From NCBI GenBank assembly GCA_035762005.1, contig DASTQA010000035.1, forward strand, positions 62,001 to 126,000: a DNA stretch of 64,000 bases. Direction: 5' to 3'. This DNA comes from JAIBJN01 sp035762005 (GTDB lineage: Bacteria > Actinomycetota > Thermoleophilia > Gaiellales > Gaiellaceae). The notes beneath the pieces were generated by a model. That model had not been told where the DNA came from and searched no databases. It was given only the letters and a program-made list of their open reading frames with translations. Shown piece after piece: positions 1-7,505 of this stretch (position 1 is the stretch's first letter; each line of letters begins with the position of its first letter). The translations under genes and the position numbers were made by a program.

Positions 1-1186
1 CTCCGAGCCGGGGAACGCCCGCCTACGCGTCGCGCTCGCCGCGTGGGCCCTCGCCCTCGTCGCCATCCAGGCCGTGCGCTCGCTCTTGAGCGGCCGGCGG
101 CTCGAGGCGCCGCCGGCGTTCGTCGGCGCGATCGCCTTCGTCGCCGCGGCGCTCGCCGCCGTCCCGGTTGCGACGGACGGAGCCGCGGCGGCGGCGAAGT
201 TCCTCCTGCTCGCGGGCTCGGTCTTCGTCTACCTCCTGATCGCCCTCTTCCTCGACGACTGGCGCTCGCTGCGGCCGATCTTCGCCGCGCTCCTCCTCGT
301 CGGCCTGCTCGTCGCCGGCCACGCGCTCTGGCAGTACGCCACCGGCGACCTCTCGCGGGTCGGCTTCGTCAGCGCCGCGGGAGCCGTCGAGTACCGGGTC
401 GCCTCCTTCTTCCCGCACCCGAACCAGCTCGCCGGCTTCGTCGTCCTCTTCGTGCCGGTGTCGGTGGGCCTCTACGGCGTCTTCGAGAGCCGCCTCGCAC
501 GGATCGCCTGCGTCCTCCTTCCCCTCCTCGCCCTGCCGGCCGCGATCGTGACCTACTCGCGCGGCGTCCTCGTCGCGCTCGCCGCGCTCGTGGTCCTCTT
601 CGCGCGGAGCCGGCGCGCCTGGCCGCTCATCGCGGGCGCCGTCGTCGTCGTCGTCCTGCTGGCCCCGGCCGCCTGGCAGGACCGCGTCGCCGACGCCGGC
701 CGGCTCGACCGTCCGGAGATCGCGACGCGCCTGGACTTCTGGGACGCGGCCGTCTCGATGTTCCAGGCGAACCCGATCCTCGGCGTCGGGTTGAACAACT
801 TCGACGTCGCCTACGTCGACCTGGAGCGAACCGGGCGCAGCTTCCTGCCCGGGAGCGGCCTGGCCGCGCCCGAGACCGCGCACAACCTCTACCTGAACAC
901 GCTGGCCGAGCAGGGGCTCGTCGGCATCGTCGCGCTCGGGCTGCTCGCCGTCGCGGCCGGCCGCGTCATCCGCGCGCTCCGCCGCTCCGAGGACGCGCGG
1001 ATCCGCGCCTTCGGCCTGGGACTCGCCGGCGCGGGGATCGCGATCCTCGTCTCGAACCTCTTCGACGTGACGCTCGTCGATCCGAAGACGTCGATCATCG
1101 CGTGGACGCTCCTCGGCGTCGGGGCGGCGCTCCAGCGCATCGACGCGCGGCGTCCGGCGAAAGCCGCGGGCCCGCCCGGCGCGTGA
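1..1186 (+). CDS. O-antigen ligase family membrane protein, 5' truncated by the window edge
   Basis: Frame 2 is open from the first base, so the gene begins upstream of the window; the first internal ATG (74) lies inside coding-like hydrophobic sequence. The visible product of about 394 residues is a chain of hydrophobic helices with a Wzy_C/ligase-type loop (GVGLNNF near 781-800, then AHNLYLN near 880-898) typical of O-antigen ligases and Wzy polymerases, which join or polymerise lipid-linked glycans on the outer face of the membrane. The stop overlaps the next start (GTGA, 1183-1186), so it is translationally coupled to the glycosyltransferase that follows. The acceptor cannot be told from the sequence. 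Confidence 0.85.
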   Translation, partial: SEPGNARLRVALAAWALALVAIQAVRSLLSGRRLEAPPAFVGAIAFVAAALAAVPVATDGAAAAAKFLLLAGSVFVYLLIALFLDDWRSLRPIFAALLLVGLLVAGHALWQYATGDLSRVGFVSAAGAVEYRVASFFPHPNQLAGFVVLFVPVSVGLYGVFESRLARIACVLLPLLALPAAIVTYSRGVLVALAALVVLFARSRRAWPLIAGAVVVVVLLAPAAWQDRVADAGRLDRPEIATRLDFWDAAVSMFQANPILGVGLNNFDVAYVDLERTGRSFLPGSGLAAPETAHNLYLNTLAEQGLVGIVALGLLAVAAGRVIRALRRSEDARIRAFGLGLAGAGIAILVSNLFDVTLVDPKTSIIAWTLLGVGAALQRIDARRPAKAAGPPGA

Positions 1187-2307
1187 CGCGCGAGATCCTC
1201 TTCTACTCGGACTTCCCCTTCGGCTTCCACAACACCGAGGCCGAGGAGAAGATGGCCCGGTTCGCCGCCCGCGGCTGGCGCGTCGTCTACGTCGAGCAGC
1301 TCGGGATCCGGAACCCGCGCCCGCGCCACCTGCTGCGCGTGCTCCGCCCCCGAAGCCCGCGGACGCCCGCCGCGGAGCCCGCGCCCTTCGAGGTGGTCTC
1401 GCCCAAGCTCGTCCCGCCGCGGCGGGCGCCGCTCCTCGACGGCGTCAACCGCCGCTGGCTCGCGCGCCAGCTGCTCCGGCACGTCGAGGACCCCCGGCGC
1501 ACGGTGCTCTGGGTGCGCTTCCCCACGCCCGAGCTCGTCCCGCTCGTCGAGGGGGAGGAGTGGCGCGCCGTCGTCTACGAGGCGGTCGACGACCACGAGG
1601 CCGCGCCCGGCCTGACCGGGAGGCTCCTGCCGGTCTTCCGCGCCGCCGAGGCGCGCGTGCTCGCCCGTGCGGACGTCGTCTTCGCCTGGTCGGACCCGAT
1701 CCGGGAGCGCCTTGCGGAGCGACACCCGAACGTCCGCCTCGCGACCGCGGCCGTCGATCTCGAGCCGCTCGCCGCGGTCGCGGAGGCGCCCGGGCGGGAG
1801 GACACGGCCCTCTTCGCCGGCGCGCTCGGCTTCCGCTTCGACGAGGAGCTGGCCGCCGAGGTTTCCCGGCTGCTGCCGGAGTGGACGCTCGTCCTCGCCG
1901 GCCCGGCGGACGACGGCGCCGTGCAGGCGCTCGGGCGTCTCGCGAACGTCCGCCTCACCGGCCGGTTCGAGCGCGCCGACCTGCCCGGCCTCCTGGCGGA
2001 GGCGAGCGTGGCGCTCATCCCGTACCGGCGGAACCCCTTCGTCGACATGCTGCTCCCCGTCAAGCTCGTCGAGTACCTCGCCGCCGGCCGGCCGGTCGTG
2101 AGCACGCCGATGAAGGGGGCGCAGGGGTTCGGCGACGTCGTCCGCTTCGCCGCCGGCCCGGCGGCCTTCGCGGAGGCCGTCCGGGCGGCCGCCCGCGACG
2201 ACTCCCCCGAGGCCCGCCGTCGCCGCGTCGAGCGCGCGCGACCGTACTCGTGGGAGGCCCGCATCGACGAGATGGAGGCCGCGATCGAGGAGGCGTCTCG
2301 TGGCTGA
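1183..2307 (+). CDS. glycosyltransferase, GT-B fold (TuaH/family 4-like)
   Basis: A 374-residue cytoplasmic glycosyltransferase. The GTG start at 1183 overlaps the upstream stop by 4 bp; the frame is open far upstream only because of GC richness. The N-terminus (FYSDFPFGFHNTEAEEKMA) resembles TuaH/WcaI-type enzymes. The C-terminal Rossmann half holds the donor-binding region LPVKLVEYLAAGRPVVS, with an ExxE-like arrangement, and the R-x-P-Y loop before it. It probably adds one sugar to a lipid-linked intermediate of the same exopolysaccharide or cell-wall glycan as its neighbours; donor and acceptor are unknown. Confidence 0.85.
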   Translation: MTREILFYSDFPFGFHNTEAEEKMARFAARGWRVVYVEQLGIRNPRPRHLLRVLRPRSPRTPAAEPAPFEVVSPKLVPPRRAPLLDGVNRRWLARQLLRHVEDPRRTVLWVRFPTPELVPLVEGEEWRAVVYEAVDDHEAAPGLTGRLLPVFRAAEARVLARADVVFAWSDPIRERLAERHPNVRLATAAVDLEPLAAVAEAPGREDTALFAGALGFRFDEELAAEVSRLLPEWTLVLAGPADDGAVQALGRLANVRLTGRFERADLPGLLAEASVALIPYRRNPFVDMLLPVKLVEYLAAGRPVVSTPMKGAQGFGDVVRFAAGPAAFAEAVRAAARDDSPEARRRRVERARPYSWEARIDEMEAAIEEASRG

Positions 2308-3262
2308 GCCCGGGCCCGTCGCGGTCGTCGTGCCGGTGCTGAACGAGGCGGAGACCCTGCCCGCCCTGCTCGCCGACCTCGGCGCCCAGCAGCCGCCTGT
2401 GCGGGAGCTCGTCGTCGTCGACGCCGGCTCGAGCGACGGGACGGTCGCGCTCCTGCGGGCGGCGCAGGAGCGACTGCCCGCCCTGCGTGTCCTCGAGGTG
2501 GCCGGCGCCACGCCGGGGCGCGGCCGGAACGAGGGCATCCGCGAGACCGCGGCTTCGCTCCTCGTGACGCTGGACGCCGGCAGCCGCGTGGGCCCGGGCT
2601 TCGTGGCGGCGCTTGCCGGAGCGGCGGACGCCCGCACGGTCGCCGTCGGTGTCGCGGAGCCCGACGCCAGCAACGCCTTCGAGCGCGCCGCCGGCTGGTT
2701 CACGCTGCGGGCCTTCAAGCCGCCGGACCGGCCCGGGCCGATCGGTCCTCGCTTCCTCCCCGCCGGCAGGAACGGGCTCTGCTTCCCCCGGCGGGCGTGG
2801 GAGGTCACGGGCGGCTACCCGCCGGACCTGCCCTGGGGCGAGGACAAGCTCTTCGCGCGCGCGCTCGGAGAGGCGGGCTTCCGGCTCGCCGCCGTCCCCG
2901 AGGCGGTGGTGCGCTGGCGGCCTCGCCGCTCGCTCGGCGAGCTCTATCGCCAGTACCGCAACTACGGCCGCGGCGACGCGCTCGCGCGGGTCGACCGCCA
3001 GAACGAGCTCGTCACGATCGCGCTCTACGCGAGCGGGGCGGGACTGGCCGTCGTGGCGCTCTTCGGCTCGCGGACCGCTGCCGCCCTGCTGGCCGGCGGC
3101 GCGGCCGGCTACCTGGCGCTCTTCGTCGTCGCCGCCCGGCGCAGCCTGGGGCTCGACCGGGCGCTCGCCTGGGTCCCGCTCGTCCGCGTCGCCGTCGACG
3201 TCGCGAAGGTGCACGGCTTCCTCGAGGCGACGCTGCGCGGGCCTCGTGCCGGCGGGCGTTAG
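2300..3262 (+). CDS. glycosyltransferase family 2, membrane-associated
   Basis: A 320-residue GT-A enzyme starting at GTG 2300, eight bases inside the previous gene. The N-terminus VVVPVLNEAETLPALLADL is the classic GT2 opening, followed by the nucleotide-sugar binding VVDAGSSDGT and the WGEDKLFARAL acceptor/base segment near residue 190. Two or three hydrophobic segments close the protein (about residues 235-300), which would anchor it to the inner face of the membrane. The last two GTs are one transcription unit with the upstream ligase. Substrate not determinable. Confidence 0.88.
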   Translation: MAEPGPVAVVVPVLNEAETLPALLADLGAQQPPVRELVVVDAGSSDGTVALLRAAQERLPALRVLEVAGATPGRGRNEGIRETAASLLVTLDAGSRVGPGFVAALAGAADARTVAVGVAEPDASNAFERAAGWFTLRAFKPPDRPGPIGPRFLPAGRNGLCFPRRAWEVTGGYPPDLPWGEDKLFARALGEAGFRLAAVPEAVVRWRPRRSLGELYRQYRNYGRGDALARVDRQNELVTIALYASGAGLAVVALFGSRTAAALLAGGAAGYLALFVVAARRSLGLDRALAWVPLVRVAVDVAKVHGFLEATLRGPRAGGR

Positions 3263-3349
3263 GCTCGGCGTCCCTCGTTCGAGGGAGTGGGCCGCTTTAC
3301 GGACCGGCCGATCTCCCGGAGAATCGAGGGTTCGAGGACGACCGGGTCG

Positions 3350-4768
3350 ATGGGGACAGCCGTCAGCAAGCGGAATCGCTTCCGCGCGCGCGCCGTGGGC
3401 GCGCTCGCCGCGCTGGCCGCGCTGGCCGCGCTCGCTCTCGCACCCGCCGCCACGGCCGCGGAGGTCGGAGCCGTCGCGGACGTCACCTGGGGGCAGCCGC
3501 GCGCCGACGTCGACCGCGAGATCGCGCTCCTGCGCGCCGCCGGCGTCCGCTGGATCCGCGCGAACGTCAACTGGGCCGGGCTCGAGGCCGACGGGAAGGG
3601 CCGCATCGACGAGTGGCTCCTGGCCGAGTACGACTACGCGATCGAACGGGCCCACGCCGCGGGCCTGCACGTCCTCATGCCGATCGCCGACGGCGTCCCC
3701 TACTGGGCGTCGGCCGATCCGGAGAAGCACGTGGACGCCGAGGGCAGGCGCCGCTGGGAGGTGACCTACCGGCCCGCCCGGGCGGCCGACTACGGCGACA
3801 TCGTCCGCTTCGTCGTCGAGCACTTCAGCGCGCGCGGCGTGCGCACGTACCAGCTCTGGAACGAGCCGAACCACGAACGCTTCTGGCCGTCCGGACCCGA
3901 CGCGACGGAGTACGTGCCGCTCCTGCGCGCCGGCTACGAGGCGGCGAAGGCGGCCGACCCCGGCGCCACCGTCCTCCTCGGGGGCCTCTCGAAGAGCGAC
4001 TTCTACTACCTCGAGGACGTGTACCGCGCCGGCGGCGGCCCGTACTTCGACGCGGTCGCCGTGCACCCGTACACGTACGGCGTCGATCCGACCGTCGCGT
4101 GGAACGGCGTGCACGACTGGGAGGACCCGGGCCGGATCTCGATCAACGCCTTCCCGGCGATCCGGGAGATCCGGCGCTCGATGGAGGCCCACGGCGACGC
4201 CGGCAAGCAGGTCTGGCTGACGGAGTTCGGCTACTCGACCACCACCGCGGACGGCGGCGTCTCCGGCCGGACGCAGGCCGCGTTCCTGCGCAAGGCCTAC
4301 CGGTACGTCGAGCGGTTCCCCTGGGTGGAGGCGATGTTCTGGTACGCGGCGCGCAACAGCCCCTTCCACGGCGACGAGGACTCCTACGAGGCCCGCTTCG
4401 GGCTCGCGACCACGGACTGGCGTCTCAAGCCGAGCTACACGGCCCTCCGCTCGTACGCGCTCGGCATCGACGGCCGCGAGGTGCGGCTGCGGAAGGGGTT
4501 CCAGCGGCGCCTCGAGGCGGGGCGTCCGGCCGCCCGCGTCGGCCTGCGCGGCCGTGTCCTCCTCCGCAGCGAGCTCCGCCGCGCCGTCGTCGTCCAGCGA
4601 CGGAAGGGCGGCGAGTGGGTGGGCGTCAAGCGCGTCCCCACCGGCGTGCGCGGCGGCTTCCACGCCACCGTCGTCGCCCGCGGCCGCGAGGTTCGCTACC
4701 GGGCGCTCGCCCGCTACGGCGAACTGCGCGTCCGCTCCCGGGTGATCCTCGTCGCGCCCGGCCGCTAG
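3350..4768 (+). CDS. secreted glycoside hydrolase, clan GH-A (cellulase/GH39-GH5-like)
   Basis: A 472-residue exported (beta/alpha)8 hydrolase. ATG 3350 is chosen because it places a basic n-region and an alanine/leucine-rich signal peptide (cleavage near AATAA-E) directly at the N-terminus; GTG 3287 in the same frame would add 21 residues before it. The acid/base Glu172 sits in LWNEPN and the nucleophile Glu292 in WLTEFGYS, 120 residues apart as expected for clan GH-A. About 90 basic, beta-rich residues follow the barrel. In a polysaccharide cluster it may trim or release the product; the glycan it cuts is not known. Confidence 0.85.
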   Translation: MGTAVSKRNRFRARAVGALAALAALAALALAPAATAAEVGAVADVTWGQPRADVDREIALLRAAGVRWIRANVNWAGLEADGKGRIDEWLLAEYDYAIERAHAAGLHVLMPIADGVPYWASADPEKHVDAEGRRRWEVTYRPARAADYGDIVRFVVEHFSARGVRTYQLWNEPNHERFWPSGPDATEYVPLLRAGYEAAKAADPGATVLLGGLSKSDFYYLEDVYRAGGGPYFDAVAVHPYTYGVDPTVAWNGVHDWEDPGRISINAFPAIREIRRSMEAHGDAGKQVWLTEFGYSTTTADGGVSGRTQAAFLRKAYRYVERFPWVEAMFWYAARNSPFHGDEDSYEARFGLATTDWRLKPSYTALRSYALGIDGREVRLRKGFQRRLEAGRPAARVGLRGRVLLRSELRRAVVVQRRKGGEWVGVKRVPTGVRGGFHATVVARGREVRYRALARYGELRVRSRVILVAPGR

Positions 4769-4802
4769 CGCCTTCCCGGGGCGCGTCTAGACTCGCCCGG
4801 CC

Positions 4803-6812
4803 ATGAGGGACTCCCACGGCCCGGCCGCCGCCTGGGCGCCCACCGTCGCCCTCGGTGCGCTCCCACTCGGCGTCTTCCTCGTCTGGGCCGCCCTCGACGG
4901 CGGCTACCGGCCCACGGCCTGGGGCCCGGGCGCGCTCGGCCTCGTCGGCCTCCTCGTCGTCCTGCTCGCCACCGCCCCGCAGCTCCTCGCGACCCTGCCC
5001 CGGGCGGGCCTCGCCGCGCTCGCGCTCCTCGGCGGGTTCACGCTCTGGACGTTCCTCTCGCTCGCCTGGGCGGGGGACGAGGGAGAGGCCTGGGACGCTG
5101 CCAACCGGACGCTCCTCTACGCCGCCGTCTACGGCGTCTTCCTCCTCTGGCCCTGGCGCGCCCGCCAGGCCGCGGTGCTCCTCGGCGCCTATGCGCTCGG
5201 GGTCGCGGGGATCGCGGCGGCGACCTTCGTCCGCGCCGCCCGCGCCGACGACCCGTACGCGTTCTTCATCGGCGGGCGCTACGTCGAGCCCGTCGGCTAC
5301 GTCAACGCCGACTGCGCGCTCTTCCTGCTCGCGTTCTGGCCCGCGGTCTTCCTCGCCTCGCGCCGCGAGACGCCCTGGTGGCTGCGCGGGCTCTTCCTCG
5401 CCGCGGCGGGGTTCCTCCTCCAGCAGGCGGTGCTGCCGCAGAGCCGCGGCTCCCTCTTCGTCTTCCCGGTCGCGCTCGCGCTCTACCTGCTCGTCGTCCC
5501 GGGCCGCACGCGGTCGCTCCTGGCGCTCGGCCCCGTCCTCCTCGCCACGCTCCTCGTTCGCGATCCGCTCCTCGACGTGTACTCGGCCGCCCGAGCCGAG
5601 ACGCTCCCCGCCGCGCTCGCGGCGCTCGAGGAGCCGCTCCTCGGCTCGGCGGCGGCGCTCCTCGCCCTCGGCACCGTGTACGGGCTCGTCGACCGCTTCG
5701 CGCCGCTTCCGCGCGACCTCGCGCGCGTCGGCGCCTGGGGGCTCGGCCTGCTCACGTCCGTCGCGGCGCTCGTCGCCGCCGTCGTCCTCCTCGCTGTCCA
5801 CGGCAACCCGGTCACGCGGGCTCAGGACGCGTGGGACGAGTTCAGCGCGGGCCAGACGTTCGAGGAGAGCTCCTCCTACTTCGGCGCGAACCTCGGCAGC
5901 AACCGCTACGACTTCTGGCGCGTGGCCCTCGCGGAGTTCCGCGACTCGCCGGTCGTCGGCATCGGCGCCGGCAACTTCGCCGCCCCCTACCTGCGCGAGC
6001 GGGAGAGCCCGGAGGAGCCGCTCTACCCGCACAGCCTGCCCGTGATGGTGCTCTCGCAGACCGGCGCCGTCGGCGCACTCCTCTTCGCGGGATTCCTCGT
6101 GACCGCGCTCGCCTGCGCCTGGGTCGGGCGCCGCCGGCGGTCGACCTTCGGGAACGCGCTCGCGGGGGCCGCTGTGGCGACGTTCGCCTACTTCGCCCTC
6201 CACGGCTCGATCGACTGGTTCTGGGAGTTCCCGGGCCTCGCCGCGCCCGCGTTCGCCTGCCTCGGCCTCGCGGGCGGCCTCGAGCGTCCCGCGGCCCCTC
6301 GGCGCGAGCGCCCCCGCGGCTGGACGCCGCGGCGGGCGACAGCCGCCGCCCTCGCTACGCTGGCCGTCGTGGCTGCGCTTGCCTCGCTGGCCCTCCCCTG
6401 GCTCGCCGCCCGCGAGATCGAGCGCGTGGCCGAATCCTGGCGCTCGGACCCCGAGGAGGCGTATGCGCGCCTCGACCGCGCGCGGACCCTCAACCCGCTC
6501 AGCGCCCGCGCGGATCTCGTCGAGGGCGCGATCGCACTGCGCCGCGACGAGTACGACCGCGCCGAGGACGCCTTCCGGCGGGCGCTCGCCCGGGACGGGC
6601 AGAACTGGTACGCGGAGCTCGAGCTCGGCGTCCTCGCAGCGCTCGACGGCCGGCGGGAGGACTCTCTCGAGCACCTCGACCGCGCGGAGGAGCTCAACCC
6701 GCTCGAGGAGGCGGTGGGGATCGTGCGCTCGGGCGTCCGGAGCGGCGATCCGGTCGACCCGGCGGTGGTCGACCGGATCTTCCTCCAGCGGGTCGAAGAG
6801 CGGACGAGCTGA
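4803..6812 (+). CDS. O-antigen ligase-like membrane protein with C-terminal TPR domain
   Basis: A 669-residue protein: about a dozen transmembrane helices up to residue ~540, with the ligase/polymerase motifs VVGIGAGNFAAPYL (near 386) and YPHSLPVMVLSQTGAVG (near 410), where the conserved His-containing loop is seen, then about 100 residues of TPR-like helices (ARTLNPLSARADLVEGA; EDAFRRALARDGQNWYAELE). Ligase plus TPR is a known architecture for bactoprenol-linked glycan polymerases or transferases that work on proteins or peptidoglycan. It is the second ligase-like protein of this cluster, so two separate polymerisation or ligation steps are possible. Confidence 0.85.
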   Translation: MRDSHGPAAAWAPTVALGALPLGVFLVWAALDGGYRPTAWGPGALGLVGLLVVLLATAPQLLATLPRAGLAALALLGGFTLWTFLSLAWAGDEGEAWDAANRTLLYAAVYGVFLLWPWRARQAAVLLGAYALGVAGIAAATFVRAARADDPYAFFIGGRYVEPVGYVNADCALFLLAFWPAVFLASRRETPWWLRGLFLAAAGFLLQQAVLPQSRGSLFVFPVALALYLLVVPGRTRSLLALGPVLLATLLVRDPLLDVYSAARAETLPAALAALEEPLLGSAAALLALGTVYGLVDRFAPLPRDLARVGAWGLGLLTSVAALVAAVVLLAVHGNPVTRAQDAWDEFSAGQTFEESSSYFGANLGSNRYDFWRVALAEFRDSPVVGIGAGNFAAPYLRERESPEEPLYPHSLPVMVLSQTGAVGALLFAGFLVTALACAWVGRRRRSTFGNALAGAAVATFAYFALHGSIDWFWEFPGLAAPAFACLGLAGGLERPAAPRRERPRGWTPRRATAAALATLAVVAALASLALPWLAAREIERVAESWRSDPEEAYARLDRARTLNPLSARADLVEGAIALRRDEYDRAEDAFRRALARDGQNWYAELELGVLAALDGRREDSLEHLDRAEELNPLEEAVGIVRSGVRSGDPVDPAVVDRIFLQRVEERTS

Positions 6813-6824
6813 GCCGAGCGGTCG

Positions 6825-6853
6825 TTGACACTCGTGGAACGTCCACTGATACT
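6825..6853 (+). promoter_or_regulatory. near-consensus housekeeping sigma promoter
   Basis: TTGACA at 6825-6830, an exact 17-base spacer, then GATACT at 6848-6853. Transcription should start near 6860, about 360 nt before the LPxTG gene, giving a very long leader. A 10-base inverted repeat (ACGTCCACTG 6839-6848, CAGTGGACGT 6939-6948) overlaps the upstream half of the -10 and could be an operator pair. Confidence 0.75.
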
Positions 6854-6859
6854 GTGTCC

Positions 6860-7221
6860 AGGCTCTCCATTGCGGCACGGAGGATTCGGTGGAGGGCTCG
6901 ACTGCGGCACCAGAGGGAGTGGAGTGAGAAACTGCGGCCAGTGGACGTCTTCCGTTCGGCGCGCTCGCGCGCCGACGTTCTCCTGTCCGGAGGTTTTCCG
7001 CCCCGAGGCGGGGGGCATGTGAGACCGACGAGGACAGGAGGGGCTCTCCCGAGGCGTCGGCGAGCTCGACCGGGAGGTAGGACATGCGGCAGTTGCGGCA
7101 GCGGAAACCCGCAAGTTTGATGCGGTCTTTGCGGCACGCAGGTGCGGTGCATCCTCCGATGGCGAGACGGTGTCCGTCAGGAAGAGTTCCGACTGGAGAA
7201 GCATCGAAAGGGAGGCTGAAG
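6860..7221 (+). ncRNA. long structured 5' leader of the LPxTG gene (riboswitch-like, unassigned)
   Basis: This 409-base gap has no credible coding sequence. It can form helix A (6970-6977 with 7055-7062), a perfect 9-bp helix (6980-6988 with 7032-7040), and hairpins at 7001-7013, 7041-7050, 7101-7112, 7130-7140 and 7166-7178. A competing fold pairs 7015-7020 with 7082-7087 and 7025-7030 with 7055-7060, excluding helix A because CCGACG occurs twice and both copies match the same CGTCGG. The word TGCGGCA recurs at 6871, 6903, 7085, 7094 and 7130, with near copies at 6933, 7121 and 7143. I do not recognise a known riboswitch class. The role is inferred. Confidence 0.5.
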
Positions 7222-7485
7222 ATGAAGCGGCGTCTGTGGCAGATGGGAACGGTGGTACTGGCGTACTTCGTGACCGCGTCGGTCGCGCTTGCGCAGGATC
7301 CGACGCAGAGCGGTTACGGCGGCGTCGGCGGAAACATCCAGGGCGATGTCGAGGGCACCGTCGGTGCCGGGGGCGGCGGCTCGCTGCCGTTCACCGGCCT
7401 CGATCTCGTGCTGCTCGTCGGAGCCGGTGTCCTGTTGGTCGCGGCCGGCCTGACGCTCAGGCGGCTCGGTCGGACCAGCAGCTGA
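7222..7485 (+). CDS. small LPxTG-motif surface protein
   Basis: 87 residues: signal peptide (KRRLWQMGTVVLAYFVTASVALAQ), a short glycine-rich stretch with no clear domain (GYGGVGGNIQGDVEGTVGAG), then LPFTG, a hydrophobic helix and a basic tail ending RRLGRTSS. This is a complete sortase sorting signal, so the mature chain of roughly 30-35 residues would be attached to the cell wall or simply kept by its helix. Start ATG 7222 follows an AGGGAGG ribosome site. It sits between two ligase-like proteins and the sugar-phosphate transferase, which suggests a link to surface glycan display. No sortase gene is in the window. Confidence 0.7.
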   Translation: MKRRLWQMGTVVLAYFVTASVALAQDPTQSGYGGVGGNIQGDVEGTVGAGGGGSLPFTGLDLVLLVGAGVLLVAAGLTLRRLGRTSS

Positions 7486-7505
7486 CCGGAACCCGAGTGA
7501 CCGAC

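Noticed and set aside
6860..7221. ydaO (c-di-AMP), c-di-GMP or SRP/6S RNA identity for the leader
   Set aside because: The conserved cores of these RNAs, as I know them, are not found in the sequence, although DisA elsewhere in the window made ydaO tempting.
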